NCBI RefSeq assembly: GCF_029623755.1
Contig: NZ_CP121106.1
Coordinates: 496,001-560,000 of the forward strand
Direction of reading: 5' to 3'
Length of the DNA: 64,000 nt
DNA from: Altererythrobacter sp. CAU 1644
GTDB lineage: Bacteria > Pseudomonadota > Alphaproteobacteria > Sphingomonadales > Sphingomonadaceae
The translations under genes were made by a program, and so were the position numbers. Each line of letters starts with the position of its first letter. Within the stretch, counting starts at the first letter, position 1. Below are positions 1-9,610 of the stretch, one piece after another. Under the pieces are notes generated by a model, which made no database searches, was not told where the DNA came from, and saw only the letters and a list, made by a program, of their open reading frames with translations.

Positions 1-1
1 C

Positions 2-328
2 CTCTTGCCGCATCTTGACCGGCTGGCGCTGGTCGAGGTGAATTTCCCCAATTTCGGCGACGGACGCGGCTATTCGGCCGCCCGTATTTTGCGCGAAGCG
101 GGCTACGCTGGCGAATTGCGCGCGGTGGGCGATGTGCTGGTCGATCAGCTCAACAATCTGCGTCGCTGCGGGTTCGATGCCTTCGCGCCCGACAAGCCGC
201 TCAACGAGGCCGATGCCAGGGCCGCATTCGACACCTGGCCGCATGTCTACCAGGCAACCACCGACGCGGGCACGCCGATCTGGGCGCTGCGCCACCAAGG
301 AGGAGGCCATGAACAAGCTCGTGACTGA
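2..328 (+). CDS. DUF934 family protein, 5' end cut by window
   Basis: The frame is already open at the window edge, so the N-terminus is missing and only about 108 residues are visible. The sequence with LDRLALVEVNFPNFGDGRGYS and then RILREAGY..GELRAVGDVLVDQLNNLRRCGFDAF matches my recollection of the DUF934 family. These small proteins of unknown biochemistry are typically encoded between sulfite reductase and cysH in proteobacteria. The 3' end overlaps the cysH start by 20 bases, so the two are probably translated together. The family role in assimilatory sulfate reduction is inferred from this gene order only. Confidence 0.8.
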   Translation, partial: LLPHLDRLALVEVNFPNFGDGRGYSAARILREAGYAGELRAVGDVLVDQLNNLRRCGFDAFAPDKPLNEADARAAFDTWPHVYQATTDAGTPIWALRHQGGGHEQARD

Positions 329-1106
329 ATTCAGGGCGATCGACCGGATCGATACCGGTCCACGCTTTTCCGAGCACGATGCCGTTCGGCTGAACCGCAT
401 GTTTCGCGGGTCCTCGACGCAGGAAATGCTCGAGGCGGTGATCCGCGACGGATTGGCGGGTGACATTGCGGCCGTGTCGAGCTTCGGGGCGGAGAGCGCG
501 GTTCTGCTGCACCTCCTTGCCGAAGTCGATCGCTCGATCCCGGTCCTGTTCCTCGAGACCGGCAAGCATTTCCCCGAAACGCTCGAGTACCGGCGCCTGA
601 TCGCCGAGCGCCTCGGCCTCACCGATGTGCGCGACCTGACGCCCGAGCCGAACGATCTCGCCACGCAGGACGAAACCGGCCTGCGCTGGTCTTACGATCC
701 TGACGGCTGCTGCGATCTGCGCAAGGTCAGACCGCTGGCCAAGGCGATGGCGGATTTCGACGCCAGCTTTACCGGTCGCAAGTCGTTCCAGTCATCGACG
801 CGCGCGAACTTGCCGCGGTTCGAGATCGACACGTCGGACGAACAGGGTCGCCTCAAGATCAACCCGCTGATCGACTGGGATGCCAGCCAGATCGAGGCCT
901 ATTTCATCCAGCACGACCTGCCGCGCCACCCACTGGTGGAGAAGGGCTTTCCGTCGATCGGTTGCAGCCCCTGCACCCACAAGGTCGCGCCCGGCGAAGA
1001 CCCGCGCTCGGGCCGCTGGAAAGGCTGGGACAAGACCGAATGCGGCATCCACACGCCGCTAACCGAAGACGGCGACTTGCCGCCCGGCTACGAGCCCTTC
1101 CTCTAG
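309..1106 (+). CDS. cysH: Assimilatory adenylyl-sulfate (APS) reductase, CysH family
   Basis: 265 residues. It reduces activated sulfate to sulfite with thioredoxin as electron donor in the cytoplasm. The PP-loop SSFGAES lies near residues 57-63 and the C-terminal ECGIH motif, with the catalytic cysteine, at 244-248. A CC pair (134-135) and a CxxC pair (219-222) are both present. In this family those four cysteines bind a [4Fe-4S] cluster and mark enzymes that prefer APS over PAPS. The ATG at 309 was chosen because AAGGAGG lies just upstream and the reading frame before it does not resemble the family. It overlaps the DUF934 gene. Confidence 0.93.
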   Translation: MNKLVTEFRAIDRIDTGPRFSEHDAVRLNRMFRGSSTQEMLEAVIRDGLAGDIAAVSSFGAESAVLLHLLAEVDRSIPVLFLETGKHFPETLEYRRLIAERLGLTDVRDLTPEPNDLATQDETGLRWSYDPDGCCDLRKVRPLAKAMADFDASFTGRKSFQSSTRANLPRFEIDTSDEQGRLKINPLIDWDASQIEAYFIQHDLPRHPLVEKGFPSIGCSPCTHKVAPGEDPRSGRWKGWDKTECGIHTPLTEDGDLPPGYEPFL

Positions 1107-1230
1107 GAACGCCAGCGCGGTCATTCGATAAAGATCGTGTGACCATCACAAAAAGATCAGCGTTCCTTCGGCGACAAGTGCCGCGGGACGGCAGAGGATT
1201 CTTTCCTGCTCCAGATTCGAGGAGGAAAGT

Positions 1231-2193
1231 ATGCGTGTCTCGAAAATCGCCAATCCCATTGGCCTGGTAATTCTTGCGGTCGGCCTCGCGGCTTGCGGAG
1301 GCTCGAGTGGCTCGGTGAATTCTGCTTCTGGCGGAAACGTAGTCGCGCCCCCTCCTCCTCCACCGCCACCGCCTCCACCGCCACCTCCCCCGCCACCATT
1401 GGGGGACCAGTCGGTGATACTGGCCGATCCGACATCGGCCAGTATCACCGCACTGACGGCCGGTGACGCGGAACAGCAATTCTCGATCGCCTATGACCCC
1501 TCGTCAAAGACCTACAGCGTTTCGACATCCGAACTTTCCAACCAGCAGCTGCGTGAGAGCGATTCCTACCCGGCAAGCAAATGGGGGCCCAAATACTTCA
1601 ACTTCGGACCGGCGAACGACGATAGCTTCTTTCACGTTGTTTCAGTGCCTGACGCCGAGGGCGAAAGGAAATACAGCTACTCCAACGTAGCGCTGTGGGG
1701 AAAGGGAACTGGAGCTTATTGGGACGATGCCAGCTACACCGCTTTCGGTCAGGTTACGCCCAATGGTGCTGTCCCGACCGCGGGCAAAGCTACTTATTCG
1801 GGCGCGATTTACGGCACCAGCGACATCAGGCTCGAGGATGGGCTGATCGGCGGGACTGTTCCATCGGCAATCTCGGGGTCAGTCAGCCTCGATTTCGACT
1901 TCGGGGCGGGTAAGCTCTCAGGCTCGATCACTCCCGAACTCATCGAGTGGGAAGATTTCCCGCTCGCAACATTGTTCTTTACCGAAACGGTGTTCTCGGT
2001 CGGATCGCAATCCTACGCGGGGAAATTCGATACCACGCTGGAAGGTCCGAATTATTTCACCGGCTTGTTCACCGGGCCGAATGCGCAGGAAACGATCGGC
2101 AGATGGGCCTTCCCATTCGAGCGGCCAAGCGATGGCGCGCTGCATAATGCCTGGGGCGTCTGGCTCGCCAGGCCGGATCCATCCAAGCCCTAG
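1231..2193 (+). CDS. Polyproline lipoprotein with TbpB-like beta-barrel C-terminus
   Basis: 320 residues. A signal peptide ends in the lipobox LAAC (Cys22), predicting a lipidated envelope protein. Residues 40-56 are 17 consecutive prolines in mixed codons. The rest is rich in beta-strand-like sequence. The segment YFTGLFTGPNAQETIGRW resembles the short conserved stretch of transferrin-binding-protein-B-like barrels (GxFxGPNAxExxG). This suggests a surface or solute-binding role but not a substrate. GAGGAGGA precedes the ATG. A 17-bp perfect inverted repeat lies inside the gene just after the proline tract. The family assignment is from motif memory only. Confidence 0.7.
   Translation: MRVSKIANPIGLVILAVGLAACGGSSGSVNSASGGNVVAPPPPPPPPPPPPPPPPPLGDQSVILADPTSASITALTAGDAEQQFSIAYDPSSKTYSVSTSELSNQQLRESDSYPASKWGPKYFNFGPANDDSFFHVVSVPDAEGERKYSYSNVALWGKGTGAYWDDASYTAFGQVTPNGAVPTAGKATYSGAIYGTSDIRLEDGLIGGTVPSAISGSVSLDFDFGAGKLSGSITPELIEWEDFPLATLFFTETVFSVGSQSYAGKFDTTLEGPNYFTGLFTGPNAQETIGRWAFPFERPSDGALHNAWGVWLARPDPSKP
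1412..1450. repeat. 17-bp perfect inverted repeat inside a coding region
   Basis: Bases 1412-1428 (CGGTGATACTGGCCGAT) are the exact reverse complement of 1434-1450, separated by five bases. A 17-bp stem with a short loop is unusual inside an open reading frame. It sits directly after the polyproline codons of the lipoprotein gene. Confidence 0.9.
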
Positions 2194-2264
2194 GACCTGA
2201 AATCAGGCGACGGACCTGCATTCGAGCCGGAGAGGGCGCTCCACAGAACGCCCCCTTCGCCTGG

Positions 2265-2669
2265 TCACTCGATGGTTGCAATCCGTTCGACGGTCGCGGT
2301 CTCTCCATCTGGATCGACCGAAGTCCAAACGCCGTTGGCATCGACCGATTCCTTGTGGCAGCGCTCGGTCGCACCTTCCTCGCTCGAAGTCGTGCAATAT
2401 TCGCCGGGCTTCTGGACCCAGGTGCCGGTGCGGGTCTCGCCGTCGCCCGACATCGAGGTGTAAGTCCCGTCCGCGCGGACTTCTTCCGTCAGCACCGTCC
2501 CGTCTGCGAGCGTGACCTTGAAATTGCCATAGGGCGTTCCGCCGTCGGCAGCCATGACTTCGGCAGCAGGTTCGGCCGCGGCCTCGGTAGCTTCCGGTTC
2601 CGCAGCTTGCTCGCCTTGTGAACACGCTGCGACAGTTGCCAGAATAGCTACTGCAATGATTTTCTTCAT
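2265..2669 (-). CDS. Small lipoprotein of unknown function
   Basis: 134 residues. The N-terminus MKKIIAVAILATVAAC gives a short signal peptide and a lipobox cysteine at position 16. A low-complexity Ala/Glu/Pro spacer follows, to about residue 42. The C-terminal domain has repeated short strand-turn units (LADGTVLTEEV, ADGTYTSMSGDGETRTGTW). Two cysteines near residues 93 and 104 could form a disulfide. GGGGAAA precedes the ATG. The gene is convergent with the polyproline lipoprotein; a weak GGGCG/CGCCC hairpin (2234-2253) lies between them. I do not recognise the family. Confidence 0.8.
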   Translation of the reverse strand: MKKIIAVAILATVAACSQGEQAAEPEATEAAAEPAAEVMAADGGTPYGNFKVTLADGTVLTEEVRADGTYTSMSGDGETRTGTWVQKPGEYCTTSSEEGATERCHKESVDANGVWTSVDPDGETATVERIATIE

Positions 2670-2772
2670 GATTTCCCCTTCTCGTGATTCGCCGATCCGA
2701 CAATTGCCGTCATCGCGATTCGCAATCCCGGGGCAACACTATGGAGAGTCCACCAAAAGGTAAACGGCGCGG

Positions 2773-3711
2773 CTAGAGCCAGCCTTCCTTGCGGTACCAC
2801 GCTGCGGTCTGCCGCAACCCGACCTCGCCCTCGATCCGGGGCGCCCAGATCGACGTTGGCACCGCCTTGTCGGACCGCGCGACCCAATTGGGGTGACACA
2901 TGTATCCGACCCGGTCCGCCGTCAGCTTGGCGCCCCCACGGCGGAACAAGCGGTCGAGCCGCGCCGCACCTTCGAGGACGGGTTTGGGCAGATGGGGTGC
3001 TAGAACGCGACTTCCCATCGCCTGGCCGATGGCACGCGCCAGTTCCTTGTGGCTCCAGCCGCCCTCGCGCCCGTCGTCTGGCTCGTAGGTTTGCTTGCTC
3101 ATCGGTCCTGTCGCGGCGCCGTTCGAGGACCCGACGAGCGACAACAGGAGGCGGGCAAGATCGTGGACATGTATGATCGATGTCGCGCCTCGCGGGGGCA
3201 GCGGGACCACGCCCCACTTTGCGGTCCTGAACAGTTCGAACATGTCTACATCGCGCGGGCCATAGACCGCTGGCGGGCGCACGATCGTCCAGTCGAGCCC
3301 GCTCGCCTTGACCAGTTCCTCGGCCTCGGCTTTCGATGCACCATAGCGTGACAGCTGAGGTTCGCGCGCCGACAGCGAGGATACGAAGACAAAGCGCTTT
3401 ACCCCGTCGCGTTTCGCCGCGGCAATGACATTGGCTGTGCCCTCGACATTGACTCGTGCGAACTGCGCCGGGTCGGGTGTGTTGGTCAGCCCGGCGATAT
3501 GGATCACTGCCCTTGCGCCCGCGGCCAGCCGGTCGAGCGCTTTCTGGTCGTGAAGATCGCCCAGCACCCATTCGACCCGCGAGTGCTGGCGATCGCTGTG
3601 CTTCCGCGCCAAGGCTTCGATCATCACGCCATTCTCGCCCGCAACGTCGAGCACGGCCTGACCGACGAAGCCCGTCCCGCCGGTAATCGCGATCGGCTGC
3701 TCGAGGGTCAC
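2773..3711 (-). CDS. NAD(P)-dependent epimerase/dehydratase (extended or atypical SDR)
   Basis: 312 residues. The Rossmann nucleotide motif GGTGFVGQ is at residues 11-18 and the catalytic YxxxK pair is Y123/K127 in YGASK. The middle part (FVFVSSLSA, WTIVRPPAVYGPRD) is typical of NAD-dependent epimerases and of the NDUFA9-like atypical SDR branch. The substrate cannot be told. The start is a GTG that overlaps the proB stop codon (GTGA), so translation is probably coupled to proB. A cytoplasmic location is expected. Confidence 0.82.
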   Translation of the reverse strand: MTLEQPIAITGGTGFVGQAVLDVAGENGVMIEALARKHSDRQHSRVEWVLGDLHDQKALDRLAAGARAVIHIAGLTNTPDPAQFARVNVEGTANVIAAAKRDGVKRFVFVSSLSAREPQLSRYGASKAEAEELVKASGLDWTIVRPPAVYGPRDVDMFELFRTAKWGVVPLPPRGATSIIHVHDLARLLLSLVGSSNGAATGPMSKQTYEPDDGREGGWSHKELARAIGQAMGSRVLAPHLPKPVLEGAARLDRLFRRGGAKLTADRVGYMCHPNWVARSDKAVPTSIWAPRIEGEVGLRQTAAWYRKEGWL

Positions 3712-4823
3712 AGCAGCACCATGTGATCGCGGTGGATCACTGCCGAGCGCGGCGCATAGCCCAGCCGCTCGGCCTGCTCGTCGGCGCGTTTTCCGGCGAT
3801 CGCCTGCACCTCGTCCGCGCCATATTCGGCGAGGCCTTGCGCCAGCTTCTCACCCGACAGGGCGATCACGCTGACGAGGTCGCCGCGCTGAAACGCTCCC
3901 GATACGCCGACCACGCCCGCAGCGAGGAGGCTCGCCCCGCCCTTCAGCGCCTCGGCGCAACCCTTGTCGACACGGACGGTCCCTTTGGGCGCGATCCGCC
4001 CGCCGAGCCAGGCCTTGCGCGCGCCGTCGGCGCGTTGCGGCAGGAACACCGTACCCAGATCCGCGGCGACCGCGTTCGCGATCGGCGATTCCTGCGTGCC
4101 GTTGATGATCGCGAGCGTTATTCCCGCCCGCTCGGCGATCTGCGCGGCATGCAGTTTCGAGCGCATTCCGCCCGAACCGAGACCTGAGGAAGAGGCACCG
4201 CTCGCCATCGCCAGCACTTCGGGCGTGATGCCATCGACGCGTTCGACCAGCTCCGCGTCCTGCTCGCGCGGATCGCGGTCGTAGAGCCCGTCGACATCGG
4301 ACAGTAGCAAAACCGCATCGGCGCCCGCGGCCTGCGCCACGCGCGCCGCCAGCCGGTCGTTGTCGCCGAAGCGGATCTCTTCGGTCGCAACGCTGTCGTT
4401 TTCGTTCACCACGGGGATTGCACCGGCCTCGATCAGCCGGGCCAAGGTGGCCGAAGCGTTGAGATAGCGCCGCCGATCCTCGAGATCCTCCAGCGTCACG
4501 AGCATCTGTGCCGCGGTCATGTCGAACTCGGCCAAGGCGCCCGACCACAGCCGCGCCAGCTCGATCTGTCCGACCGCCGCCGCCGCCTGCGCATCCGCAA
4601 GGTTCCGGCGCCCGCCATCGGGCAGGCCCAGCTTGGCCGCGCCCAGCGCAATTGCGCCTGAGCTGACCACGACGATCTCCGGCCCTTCCTGGCGCAGCGC
4701 CCACAGATCCTGCGCCAGCATGCTGAGCCAATATTCGCGCGGTTCCCCACGCTCGACCAGCAAGGCGCTGCCGACCTTCACCACCAGGCGGCGACATTTC
4801 ACGAGATCGGCAAGGCTCTGCAT
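3708..4823 (-). CDS. proB: Glutamate 5-kinase
   Basis: 371 residues, the full two-domain length. It phosphorylates glutamate in the first step of proline synthesis. The N-terminal amino-acid-kinase domain shows VVKVGSALLV (about 15-24), VVSSGAIALG and NENDSVATEEIRFGDND. The C-terminal third (from about residue 280) is the RNA-binding-like PUA domain. The gene follows obg with a 65-base gap, a common order in bacteria, and its stop overlaps the next gene. proC, the last enzyme of the pathway, lies 6 kb away on the same strand; proA is not in the window. Confidence 0.95.
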   Translation of the reverse strand: MQSLADLVKCRRLVVKVGSALLVERGEPREYWLSMLAQDLWALRQEGPEIVVVSSGAIALGAAKLGLPDGGRRNLADAQAAAAVGQIELARLWSGALAEFDMTAAQMLVTLEDLEDRRRYLNASATLARLIEAGAIPVVNENDSVATEEIRFGDNDRLAARVAQAAGADAVLLLSDVDGLYDRDPREQDAELVERVDGITPEVLAMASGASSSGLGSGGMRSKLHAAQIAERAGITLAIINGTQESPIANAVAADLGTVFLPQRADGARKAWLGGRIAPKGTVRVDKGCAEALKGGASLLAAGVVGVSGAFQRGDLVSVIALSGEKLAQGLAEYGADEVQAIAGKRADEQAERLGYAPRSAVIHRDHMVLL

Positions 4824-4888
4824 CGCTGCCTCCCTTAGCGAAATTCGCAGCCCGGCGTGAATGACGAAATTCTATCGGCGGCTAAGCC

Positions 4889-5971
<1,083 letters not shown>

Positions 5972-6002
5972 CTATGCATTTCCTGACCGTTTGGCGAGAG
6001 GA

Positions 6003-7910
6003 TTAGAACTGCGCGCGAATGCCGACCGTGGCGGTGCGCCCGGGCGATACGAAGCTGAAGACCTGCTCATAAGTCTCGTCGAACAGGTTCTCGACCCGGC
6101 CGAAGACACGGAGATTGCCACTCAATTTGGCTTCCGCCGCGAAGTTCACCAAAGTGAAGTCGTCGAGCCGCTCGGTCACCGGGATGAAGCTCGGGTCGGT
6201 GAAGGCGACATCGTCGGTCTCGCCATTGTGCCGGACTATCAGCGTCGCGCTGGCCACATCGCCGGGAGCCGTCCAGTTGAGCGACGCCGATGCGATATTT
6301 CCCGGCCGACGGACTTCCTCGACCCCGTTCTCCTCGGCATCGAGCCAGGTATAGGCCGCATCGAGCGTGACCTGCGGTCCCAACCGGGCTTGTGCGGCAA
6401 GTTCCAGCCCCTTCCGCTTCGACACCGTGTCTCGATTGGACGGGGTCGCGACGAAAGTCGGGGCGGGGAACGAGGTGAAGATCTCGTCTTCGAGTTCGCT
6501 TTCGAAATAGGTCGCCGACAATCTTGCCGTGTCCCCTCCGAACGCCTGGTCGATCCCCACTTCCCAGCCGGTCGACTTTTCGGGCTTGAGGTCCGGGTTG
6601 CCGATAAAGCGCCCGTCGACGAAGCCGTAGAGTTCGTAGAAGCCCGGGTTCTTGATTCCGGAGCCGCCCGCCGCTCGCAGCCGTGTTCCTGGCACTACTT
6701 CGACCCCGCCGGAGATGCGAAACGTCGTCGCATCGGCAAAGCGGTTGTTGAGATCGCGCCGAATAGCGGCGGAAAAATCGAAGCGATCGCTGGTTGCCTG
6801 GTATTCGCCCACCAGGCCGATGTTGCGCGCGTTGCGTTCGCCGGTGAAGGCAAAGCCGAATGGATCGGTGTTGCGAAACTCCTCGCGCTCCCAATCGGCG
6901 GCGAATGTCAGCCGATGCGCGAAGGCGGGCCCACCGAAGCCGAGCGAGGAAACATAGGACGCCTTGAGCCGCTGGCCCTTATTGCCTGAATCGCGCGCAT
7001 TTCCGGCAAATGTATCCCGCGACACATCGGCGATCTGGCCCGAGATATCGTGAGTCCAGCGCCCGTCCAGCACCGCTGCCCGCGCGCCGACGAGCGCATA
7101 GATGGACTCGTTCTCGTAAGTCACGCCAGGGCTGTCGATCACCAGGCCAAAGCTCGCGCTGGTCGGGTCGAAATCCTGGTTGTTGAAGTCACCCTCGGTA
7201 CTGACGTAGCGGCCCACTGCCCGCAGTTCGAGACCGGGTACCAGCTCGGTCGAACCCTTGGCCGACAGCGTCAGCCCATCGCGCCCGATATCGCGTACGC
7301 CGCCGCGTGCATTGGGCTCGCCATCGGTGGTCACGAGCGTGACGTGAAGCGCCAGCTCGCCTCCGTCGCCGCACAGCGCCGCGCGTCCCGCGGCATTGAA
7401 CGTCGAGCGGGTCCCACCTTCGAGATAGGCCGCAACGCCCGGTGCCTCGCAACCGCTGGCAGTGCGGTACGCGATCACGCCGCCGACGGCGTCCGACCCG
7501 TAAAGCGCGCTTTGGGCCCCCCGCAGGATCTCGACGCTCGAGGCGATCTCGGCCTGCAGGGTCCCGGCATCGGCCTCACCGTAGAAGGGGCTGGCGGCTT
7601 CGATCCCATCGACCAGCAGGAGGACGTGGTTTGCCTCGCTACCGCGCAGGCGCAATTGCGACAGGCCGGGCGATCCTGCGACGGCAACCCCCGGAACATC
7701 GCGCAACACATCGGTCAGGTCACGCACCTGCCGCTGCTCGAGCGTTTCGGCGGAAAGGACGCTGACCGAACCTGTATAATCCTCGATCGCGATGCCCTCG
7801 TCGGCGCGGCTGCTGCTGACGATGATACGGTCGTCCGGCGCCTCTTCCGCGAGGACGACAGATGGTAGAACGAGCGCAAGCGCACTCGCCACGGTTGTAA
7901 TTTTTCGCAT
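6003..7910 (-). CDS. btuB: TonB-dependent outer-membrane receptor, BtuB type (cobalamin)
   Basis: 635 residues from the ATG at 7910. A signal peptide (about 1-21) is followed by a TonB-box-like DDRIIVSS, a plug domain (LTDVLRDVPGVAV, LRLRGSEANHVLLLVDGIEA, LRGAQSALYGSDAVGGVI) and a 22-strand-type barrel ending in a C-terminal phenylalanine (GIRAQF). The cobalamin riboswitch immediately upstream identifies the ligand as vitamin B12 or a relative. A longer frame back to 8075 runs through the riboswitch leader and was rejected. Confidence 0.92.
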   Translation of the reverse strand: MRKITTVASALALVLPSVVLAEEAPDDRIIVSSSRADEGIAIEDYTGSVSVLSAETLEQRQVRDLTDVLRDVPGVAVAGSPGLSQLRLRGSEANHVLLLVDGIEAASPFYGEADAGTLQAEIASSVEILRGAQSALYGSDAVGGVIAYRTASGCEAPGVAAYLEGGTRSTFNAAGRAALCGDGGELALHVTLVTTDGEPNARGGVRDIGRDGLTLSAKGSTELVPGLELRAVGRYVSTEGDFNNQDFDPTSASFGLVIDSPGVTYENESIYALVGARAAVLDGRWTHDISGQIADVSRDTFAGNARDSGNKGQRLKASYVSSLGFGGPAFAHRLTFAADWEREEFRNTDPFGFAFTGERNARNIGLVGEYQATSDRFDFSAAIRRDLNNRFADATTFRISGGVEVVPGTRLRAAGGSGIKNPGFYELYGFVDGRFIGNPDLKPEKSTGWEVGIDQAFGGDTARLSATYFESELEDEIFTSFPAPTFVATPSNRDTVSKRKGLELAAQARLGPQVTLDAAYTWLDAEENGVEEVRRPGNIASASLNWTAPGDVASATLIVRHNGETDDVAFTDPSFIPVTERLDDFTLVNFAAEAKLSGNLRVFGRVENLFDETYEQVFSFVSPGRTATVGIRAQF

Positions 7911-7920
7911 TATATTCAAA

Positions 7921-7941
7921 CCCTTCGCGCCGGAGCGAAGG
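7921..7941 (-). promoter_or_regulatory. Hairpin that can hide the btuB ribosome-binding site
   Basis: Bases 7922-7928 and 7935-7941 are complementary (CCTTCGC/GCGAAGG) around a six-base loop. On the btuB strand the 3' arm carries GAAGGG, about ten bases before the ATG, and this is the only Shine-Dalgarno-like stretch there. The stem would occlude it. This fits translational control by the upstream riboswitch, but the pairing partner that opens it was not identified. Confidence 0.6.
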
Positions 7942-8086
7942 CTGGACCTGCCGCCGAGCGGCCTTGAGGAGAACCGGTTGCGGGCGCGCGCATCCCCCCT
8001 CCCCAAGAGCGGTCCAACCGCTGGTCGTCGCTCAGACGAAAGGTTCCGCGCCTGGCCAATCCCTGAGCCGGGCAAGAGCGACGCGC

Positions 8087-8260
8087 TCCGGTCGGTCTCC
8101 TGGCTCGCGGGTAGTCGCGCCGCGGATCGCCTTCCCGGTTCGAACCAGTGGCTGCGCCATCGAGATGGTCGCGTGATCCGTGCGCTCGCCGCTTACAGTT
8201 GCAGGGACAGCTGCGGAATTGGGTGAAACCTCACCCGCACCGCATTCCCGTTACCGGCTC
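8087..8260 (-). promoter_or_regulatory. Cobalamin (AdoCbl) riboswitch upstream of btuB
   Basis: Read on the minus strand, the hallmark pieces of the B12 riboswitch occur in order: AACGGGAATGCGGTG, the B12-box region GCAGCTGTCCCTGCAACTGTAAGC split here as GCAGCTGTCCCTG (8214-8202) and CAACTGTAAGC (8201-8191), then GCCACTG (8152-8146), CCGGGAAGGCG, and GAGCCAGGAGACCGACC. The aptamer covers roughly 8260 down to 8087. It should repress the B12 receptor when cobalamin is plentiful. Between it and the btuB ATG (7911-8086) are two further hairpins, including AGCGGT/ACCGCT near 8020 and the RBS hairpin, as the likely expression platform. No poly-U run is present, favouring translational control. Confidence 0.95.
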
Positions 8261-8325
8261 GCGAGCGGGGGATTAGCGGGGCTGAATCCCGCTTACAAGA
8301 AGATTACCAATATTGATGGCTAACC

Positions 8326-8401
<76 letters not shown>

Positions 8402-8437
8402 GTTCAGGTTTCACGACGCCGCAGTCGAGACGCGGCG

Positions 8438-8469
8438 AGCGCGCCGTTTAGCGAAAAGCCCGGCGCGCT
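8438..8469 (-). terminator. Possible terminator hairpin between lipoprotein gene and tRNA
   Basis: AGCGCGCC (8438-8445) pairs perfectly with GGCGCGCT (8462-8469) across a 16-base loop, just after the stop of the polyproline lipoprotein gene. No U-run follows, so intrinsic termination is uncertain; it may instead be an mRNA 3'-end stabiliser. Confidence 0.35.
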
Positions 8470-8489
8470 GCCAAGTCAAAACTGCAGGC

Positions 8490-9518
8490 TCAGTCCTGCC
8501 CGCCACCGTCTGGTTTGGCTGGTGCCTGGACGACCGGCTGGGAGACGAACTGCGGCTGGGAGCCGGTGGTCGCGTCGGGGGCGGCATTGTCAATGGCTGC
8601 AACGGCCGCGCCTTCGGCGCCTGTTCCGGACTGGTACCTGATCGCCGGCTGGGTCCCGAGATCGATCGGCGTCACGACGGTCGTCGAGCTGCTCGGCGCG
8701 CTGGCAGTCGGGCCATAGGTCGTCCCGGTGGCGGTGCTGGCCGGCGGGGAATAGGACTGGATCGCCGGGGCAGTCGCCGTCGAGCCGTAGCCGGCATCCA
8801 TCGTCGACGAGCTGGGTGTTGTCATGGCGCCATATGTCGCAACCGTACTGACCGTCTGCGGCGGGCCATATTGCGCATTCCATGCCGCCAGGTTGACCCG
8901 GTACTGCTCATAGGAACGGAAGAAGTTCTCGAACACCGCTTCCATCCGCGGGAGTGCGGACGCGGCGAACGTGCCAAGCTGGCCCGGGGCCACCTGTACC
9001 GCGTCGTGGCTCACCGCCAGGGCAACATCGCAGAAATTGCCCAGTGCGGGCGGTAACGCGAAGTAGTTGTAGACCTGCGTCATGTAGGCGTCCTGCACGT
9101 CGCGGTAGCCCGATCCATGCTTGGAGCGGAATTCCTTCTGCAACGCCGTATTGGTCGAGGACAGCTCGCGCGAATGCGCCTTGAGCAAGGTCTTGTAGTT
9201 CTCGACCAGCATCGCGTGCTCGATCCGCAGGCAGTTCAGCGCCGCAACGTTGAGGCCGCTGCGCAGGTTCCAGAGGCGCTGCGACTCGCTGAGGTTGGCA
9301 TTGACCGTCTGGCGCACTCCGTCGGTCCCCATCTGCGGAATGGTCATGAATTCGACCGCCCCCAATGGCGGGCGCGGCTTGGCCGGGATCACCACGGGCG
9401 GAGGCGGCGGTGGTGGCGGCGGAGGTGGTGGAGGTGGCGGTGTCGCGCAACCAGCAAGCGCCGCGATCCCCAGCGCCACAGTCACAATTTTCAATCCGGC
9501 CTTGTTAGCCACTCCCAT
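8490..9518 (-). CDS. Polyproline-containing lipoprotein of unknown function
   Basis: 342 residues from ATG 9518, chosen because AAGGGAAGGG lies eight bases upstream; a GTG two codons earlier is less likely. The signal peptide ends at lipobox LAGC (Cys24) and is followed at once by ATP and 15 prolines. The central part (about 55-215) is largely helical, with QRLWNLRSGLNVAALNC, EHAMLVENYKTLLKAH and AYMTQVYNYFALPPALGNFCDVAL. The last 110 residues are Ser/Thr/Ala/Pro-rich and probably disordered. The domain looks conserved, but I cannot name it. Envelope location is inferred. Confidence 0.75.
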   Translation of the reverse strand: MGVANKAGLKIVTVALGIAALAGCATPPPPPPPPPPPPPPPVVIPAKPRPPLGAVEFMTIPQMGTDGVRQTVNANLSESQRLWNLRSGLNVAALNCLRIEHAMLVENYKTLLKAHSRELSSTNTALQKEFRSKHGSGYRDVQDAYMTQVYNYFALPPALGNFCDVALAVSHDAVQVAPGQLGTFAASALPRMEAVFENFFRSYEQYRVNLAAWNAQYGPPQTVSTVATYGAMTTPSSSTMDAGYGSTATAPAIQSYSPPASTATGTTYGPTASAPSSSTTVVTPIDLGTQPAIRYQSGTGAEGAAVAAIDNAAPDATTGSQPQFVSQPVVQAPAKPDGGGQD

Positions 9519-9610
9519 CGACACAACCCTTCCCTTTTTGGCATTGCTTGTAAAATGCGCTCATCAGCCTTGCCCTAGGCTGAAGCAATCTGCCTAACGG
9601 CCATTATCGA

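Noticed and set aside
1106..1166. GGAACGC/GCGTTCC as cysH terminator
   Set aside because: The arms are about 47 bases apart and no U-run follows; the pairing is probably accidental.
7911..8075. N-terminal extension of btuB to 8075
   Set aside because: It reads through the expression platform of the riboswitch; the peptide has no TonB-receptor features and the signal peptide begins at the ATG at 7910.
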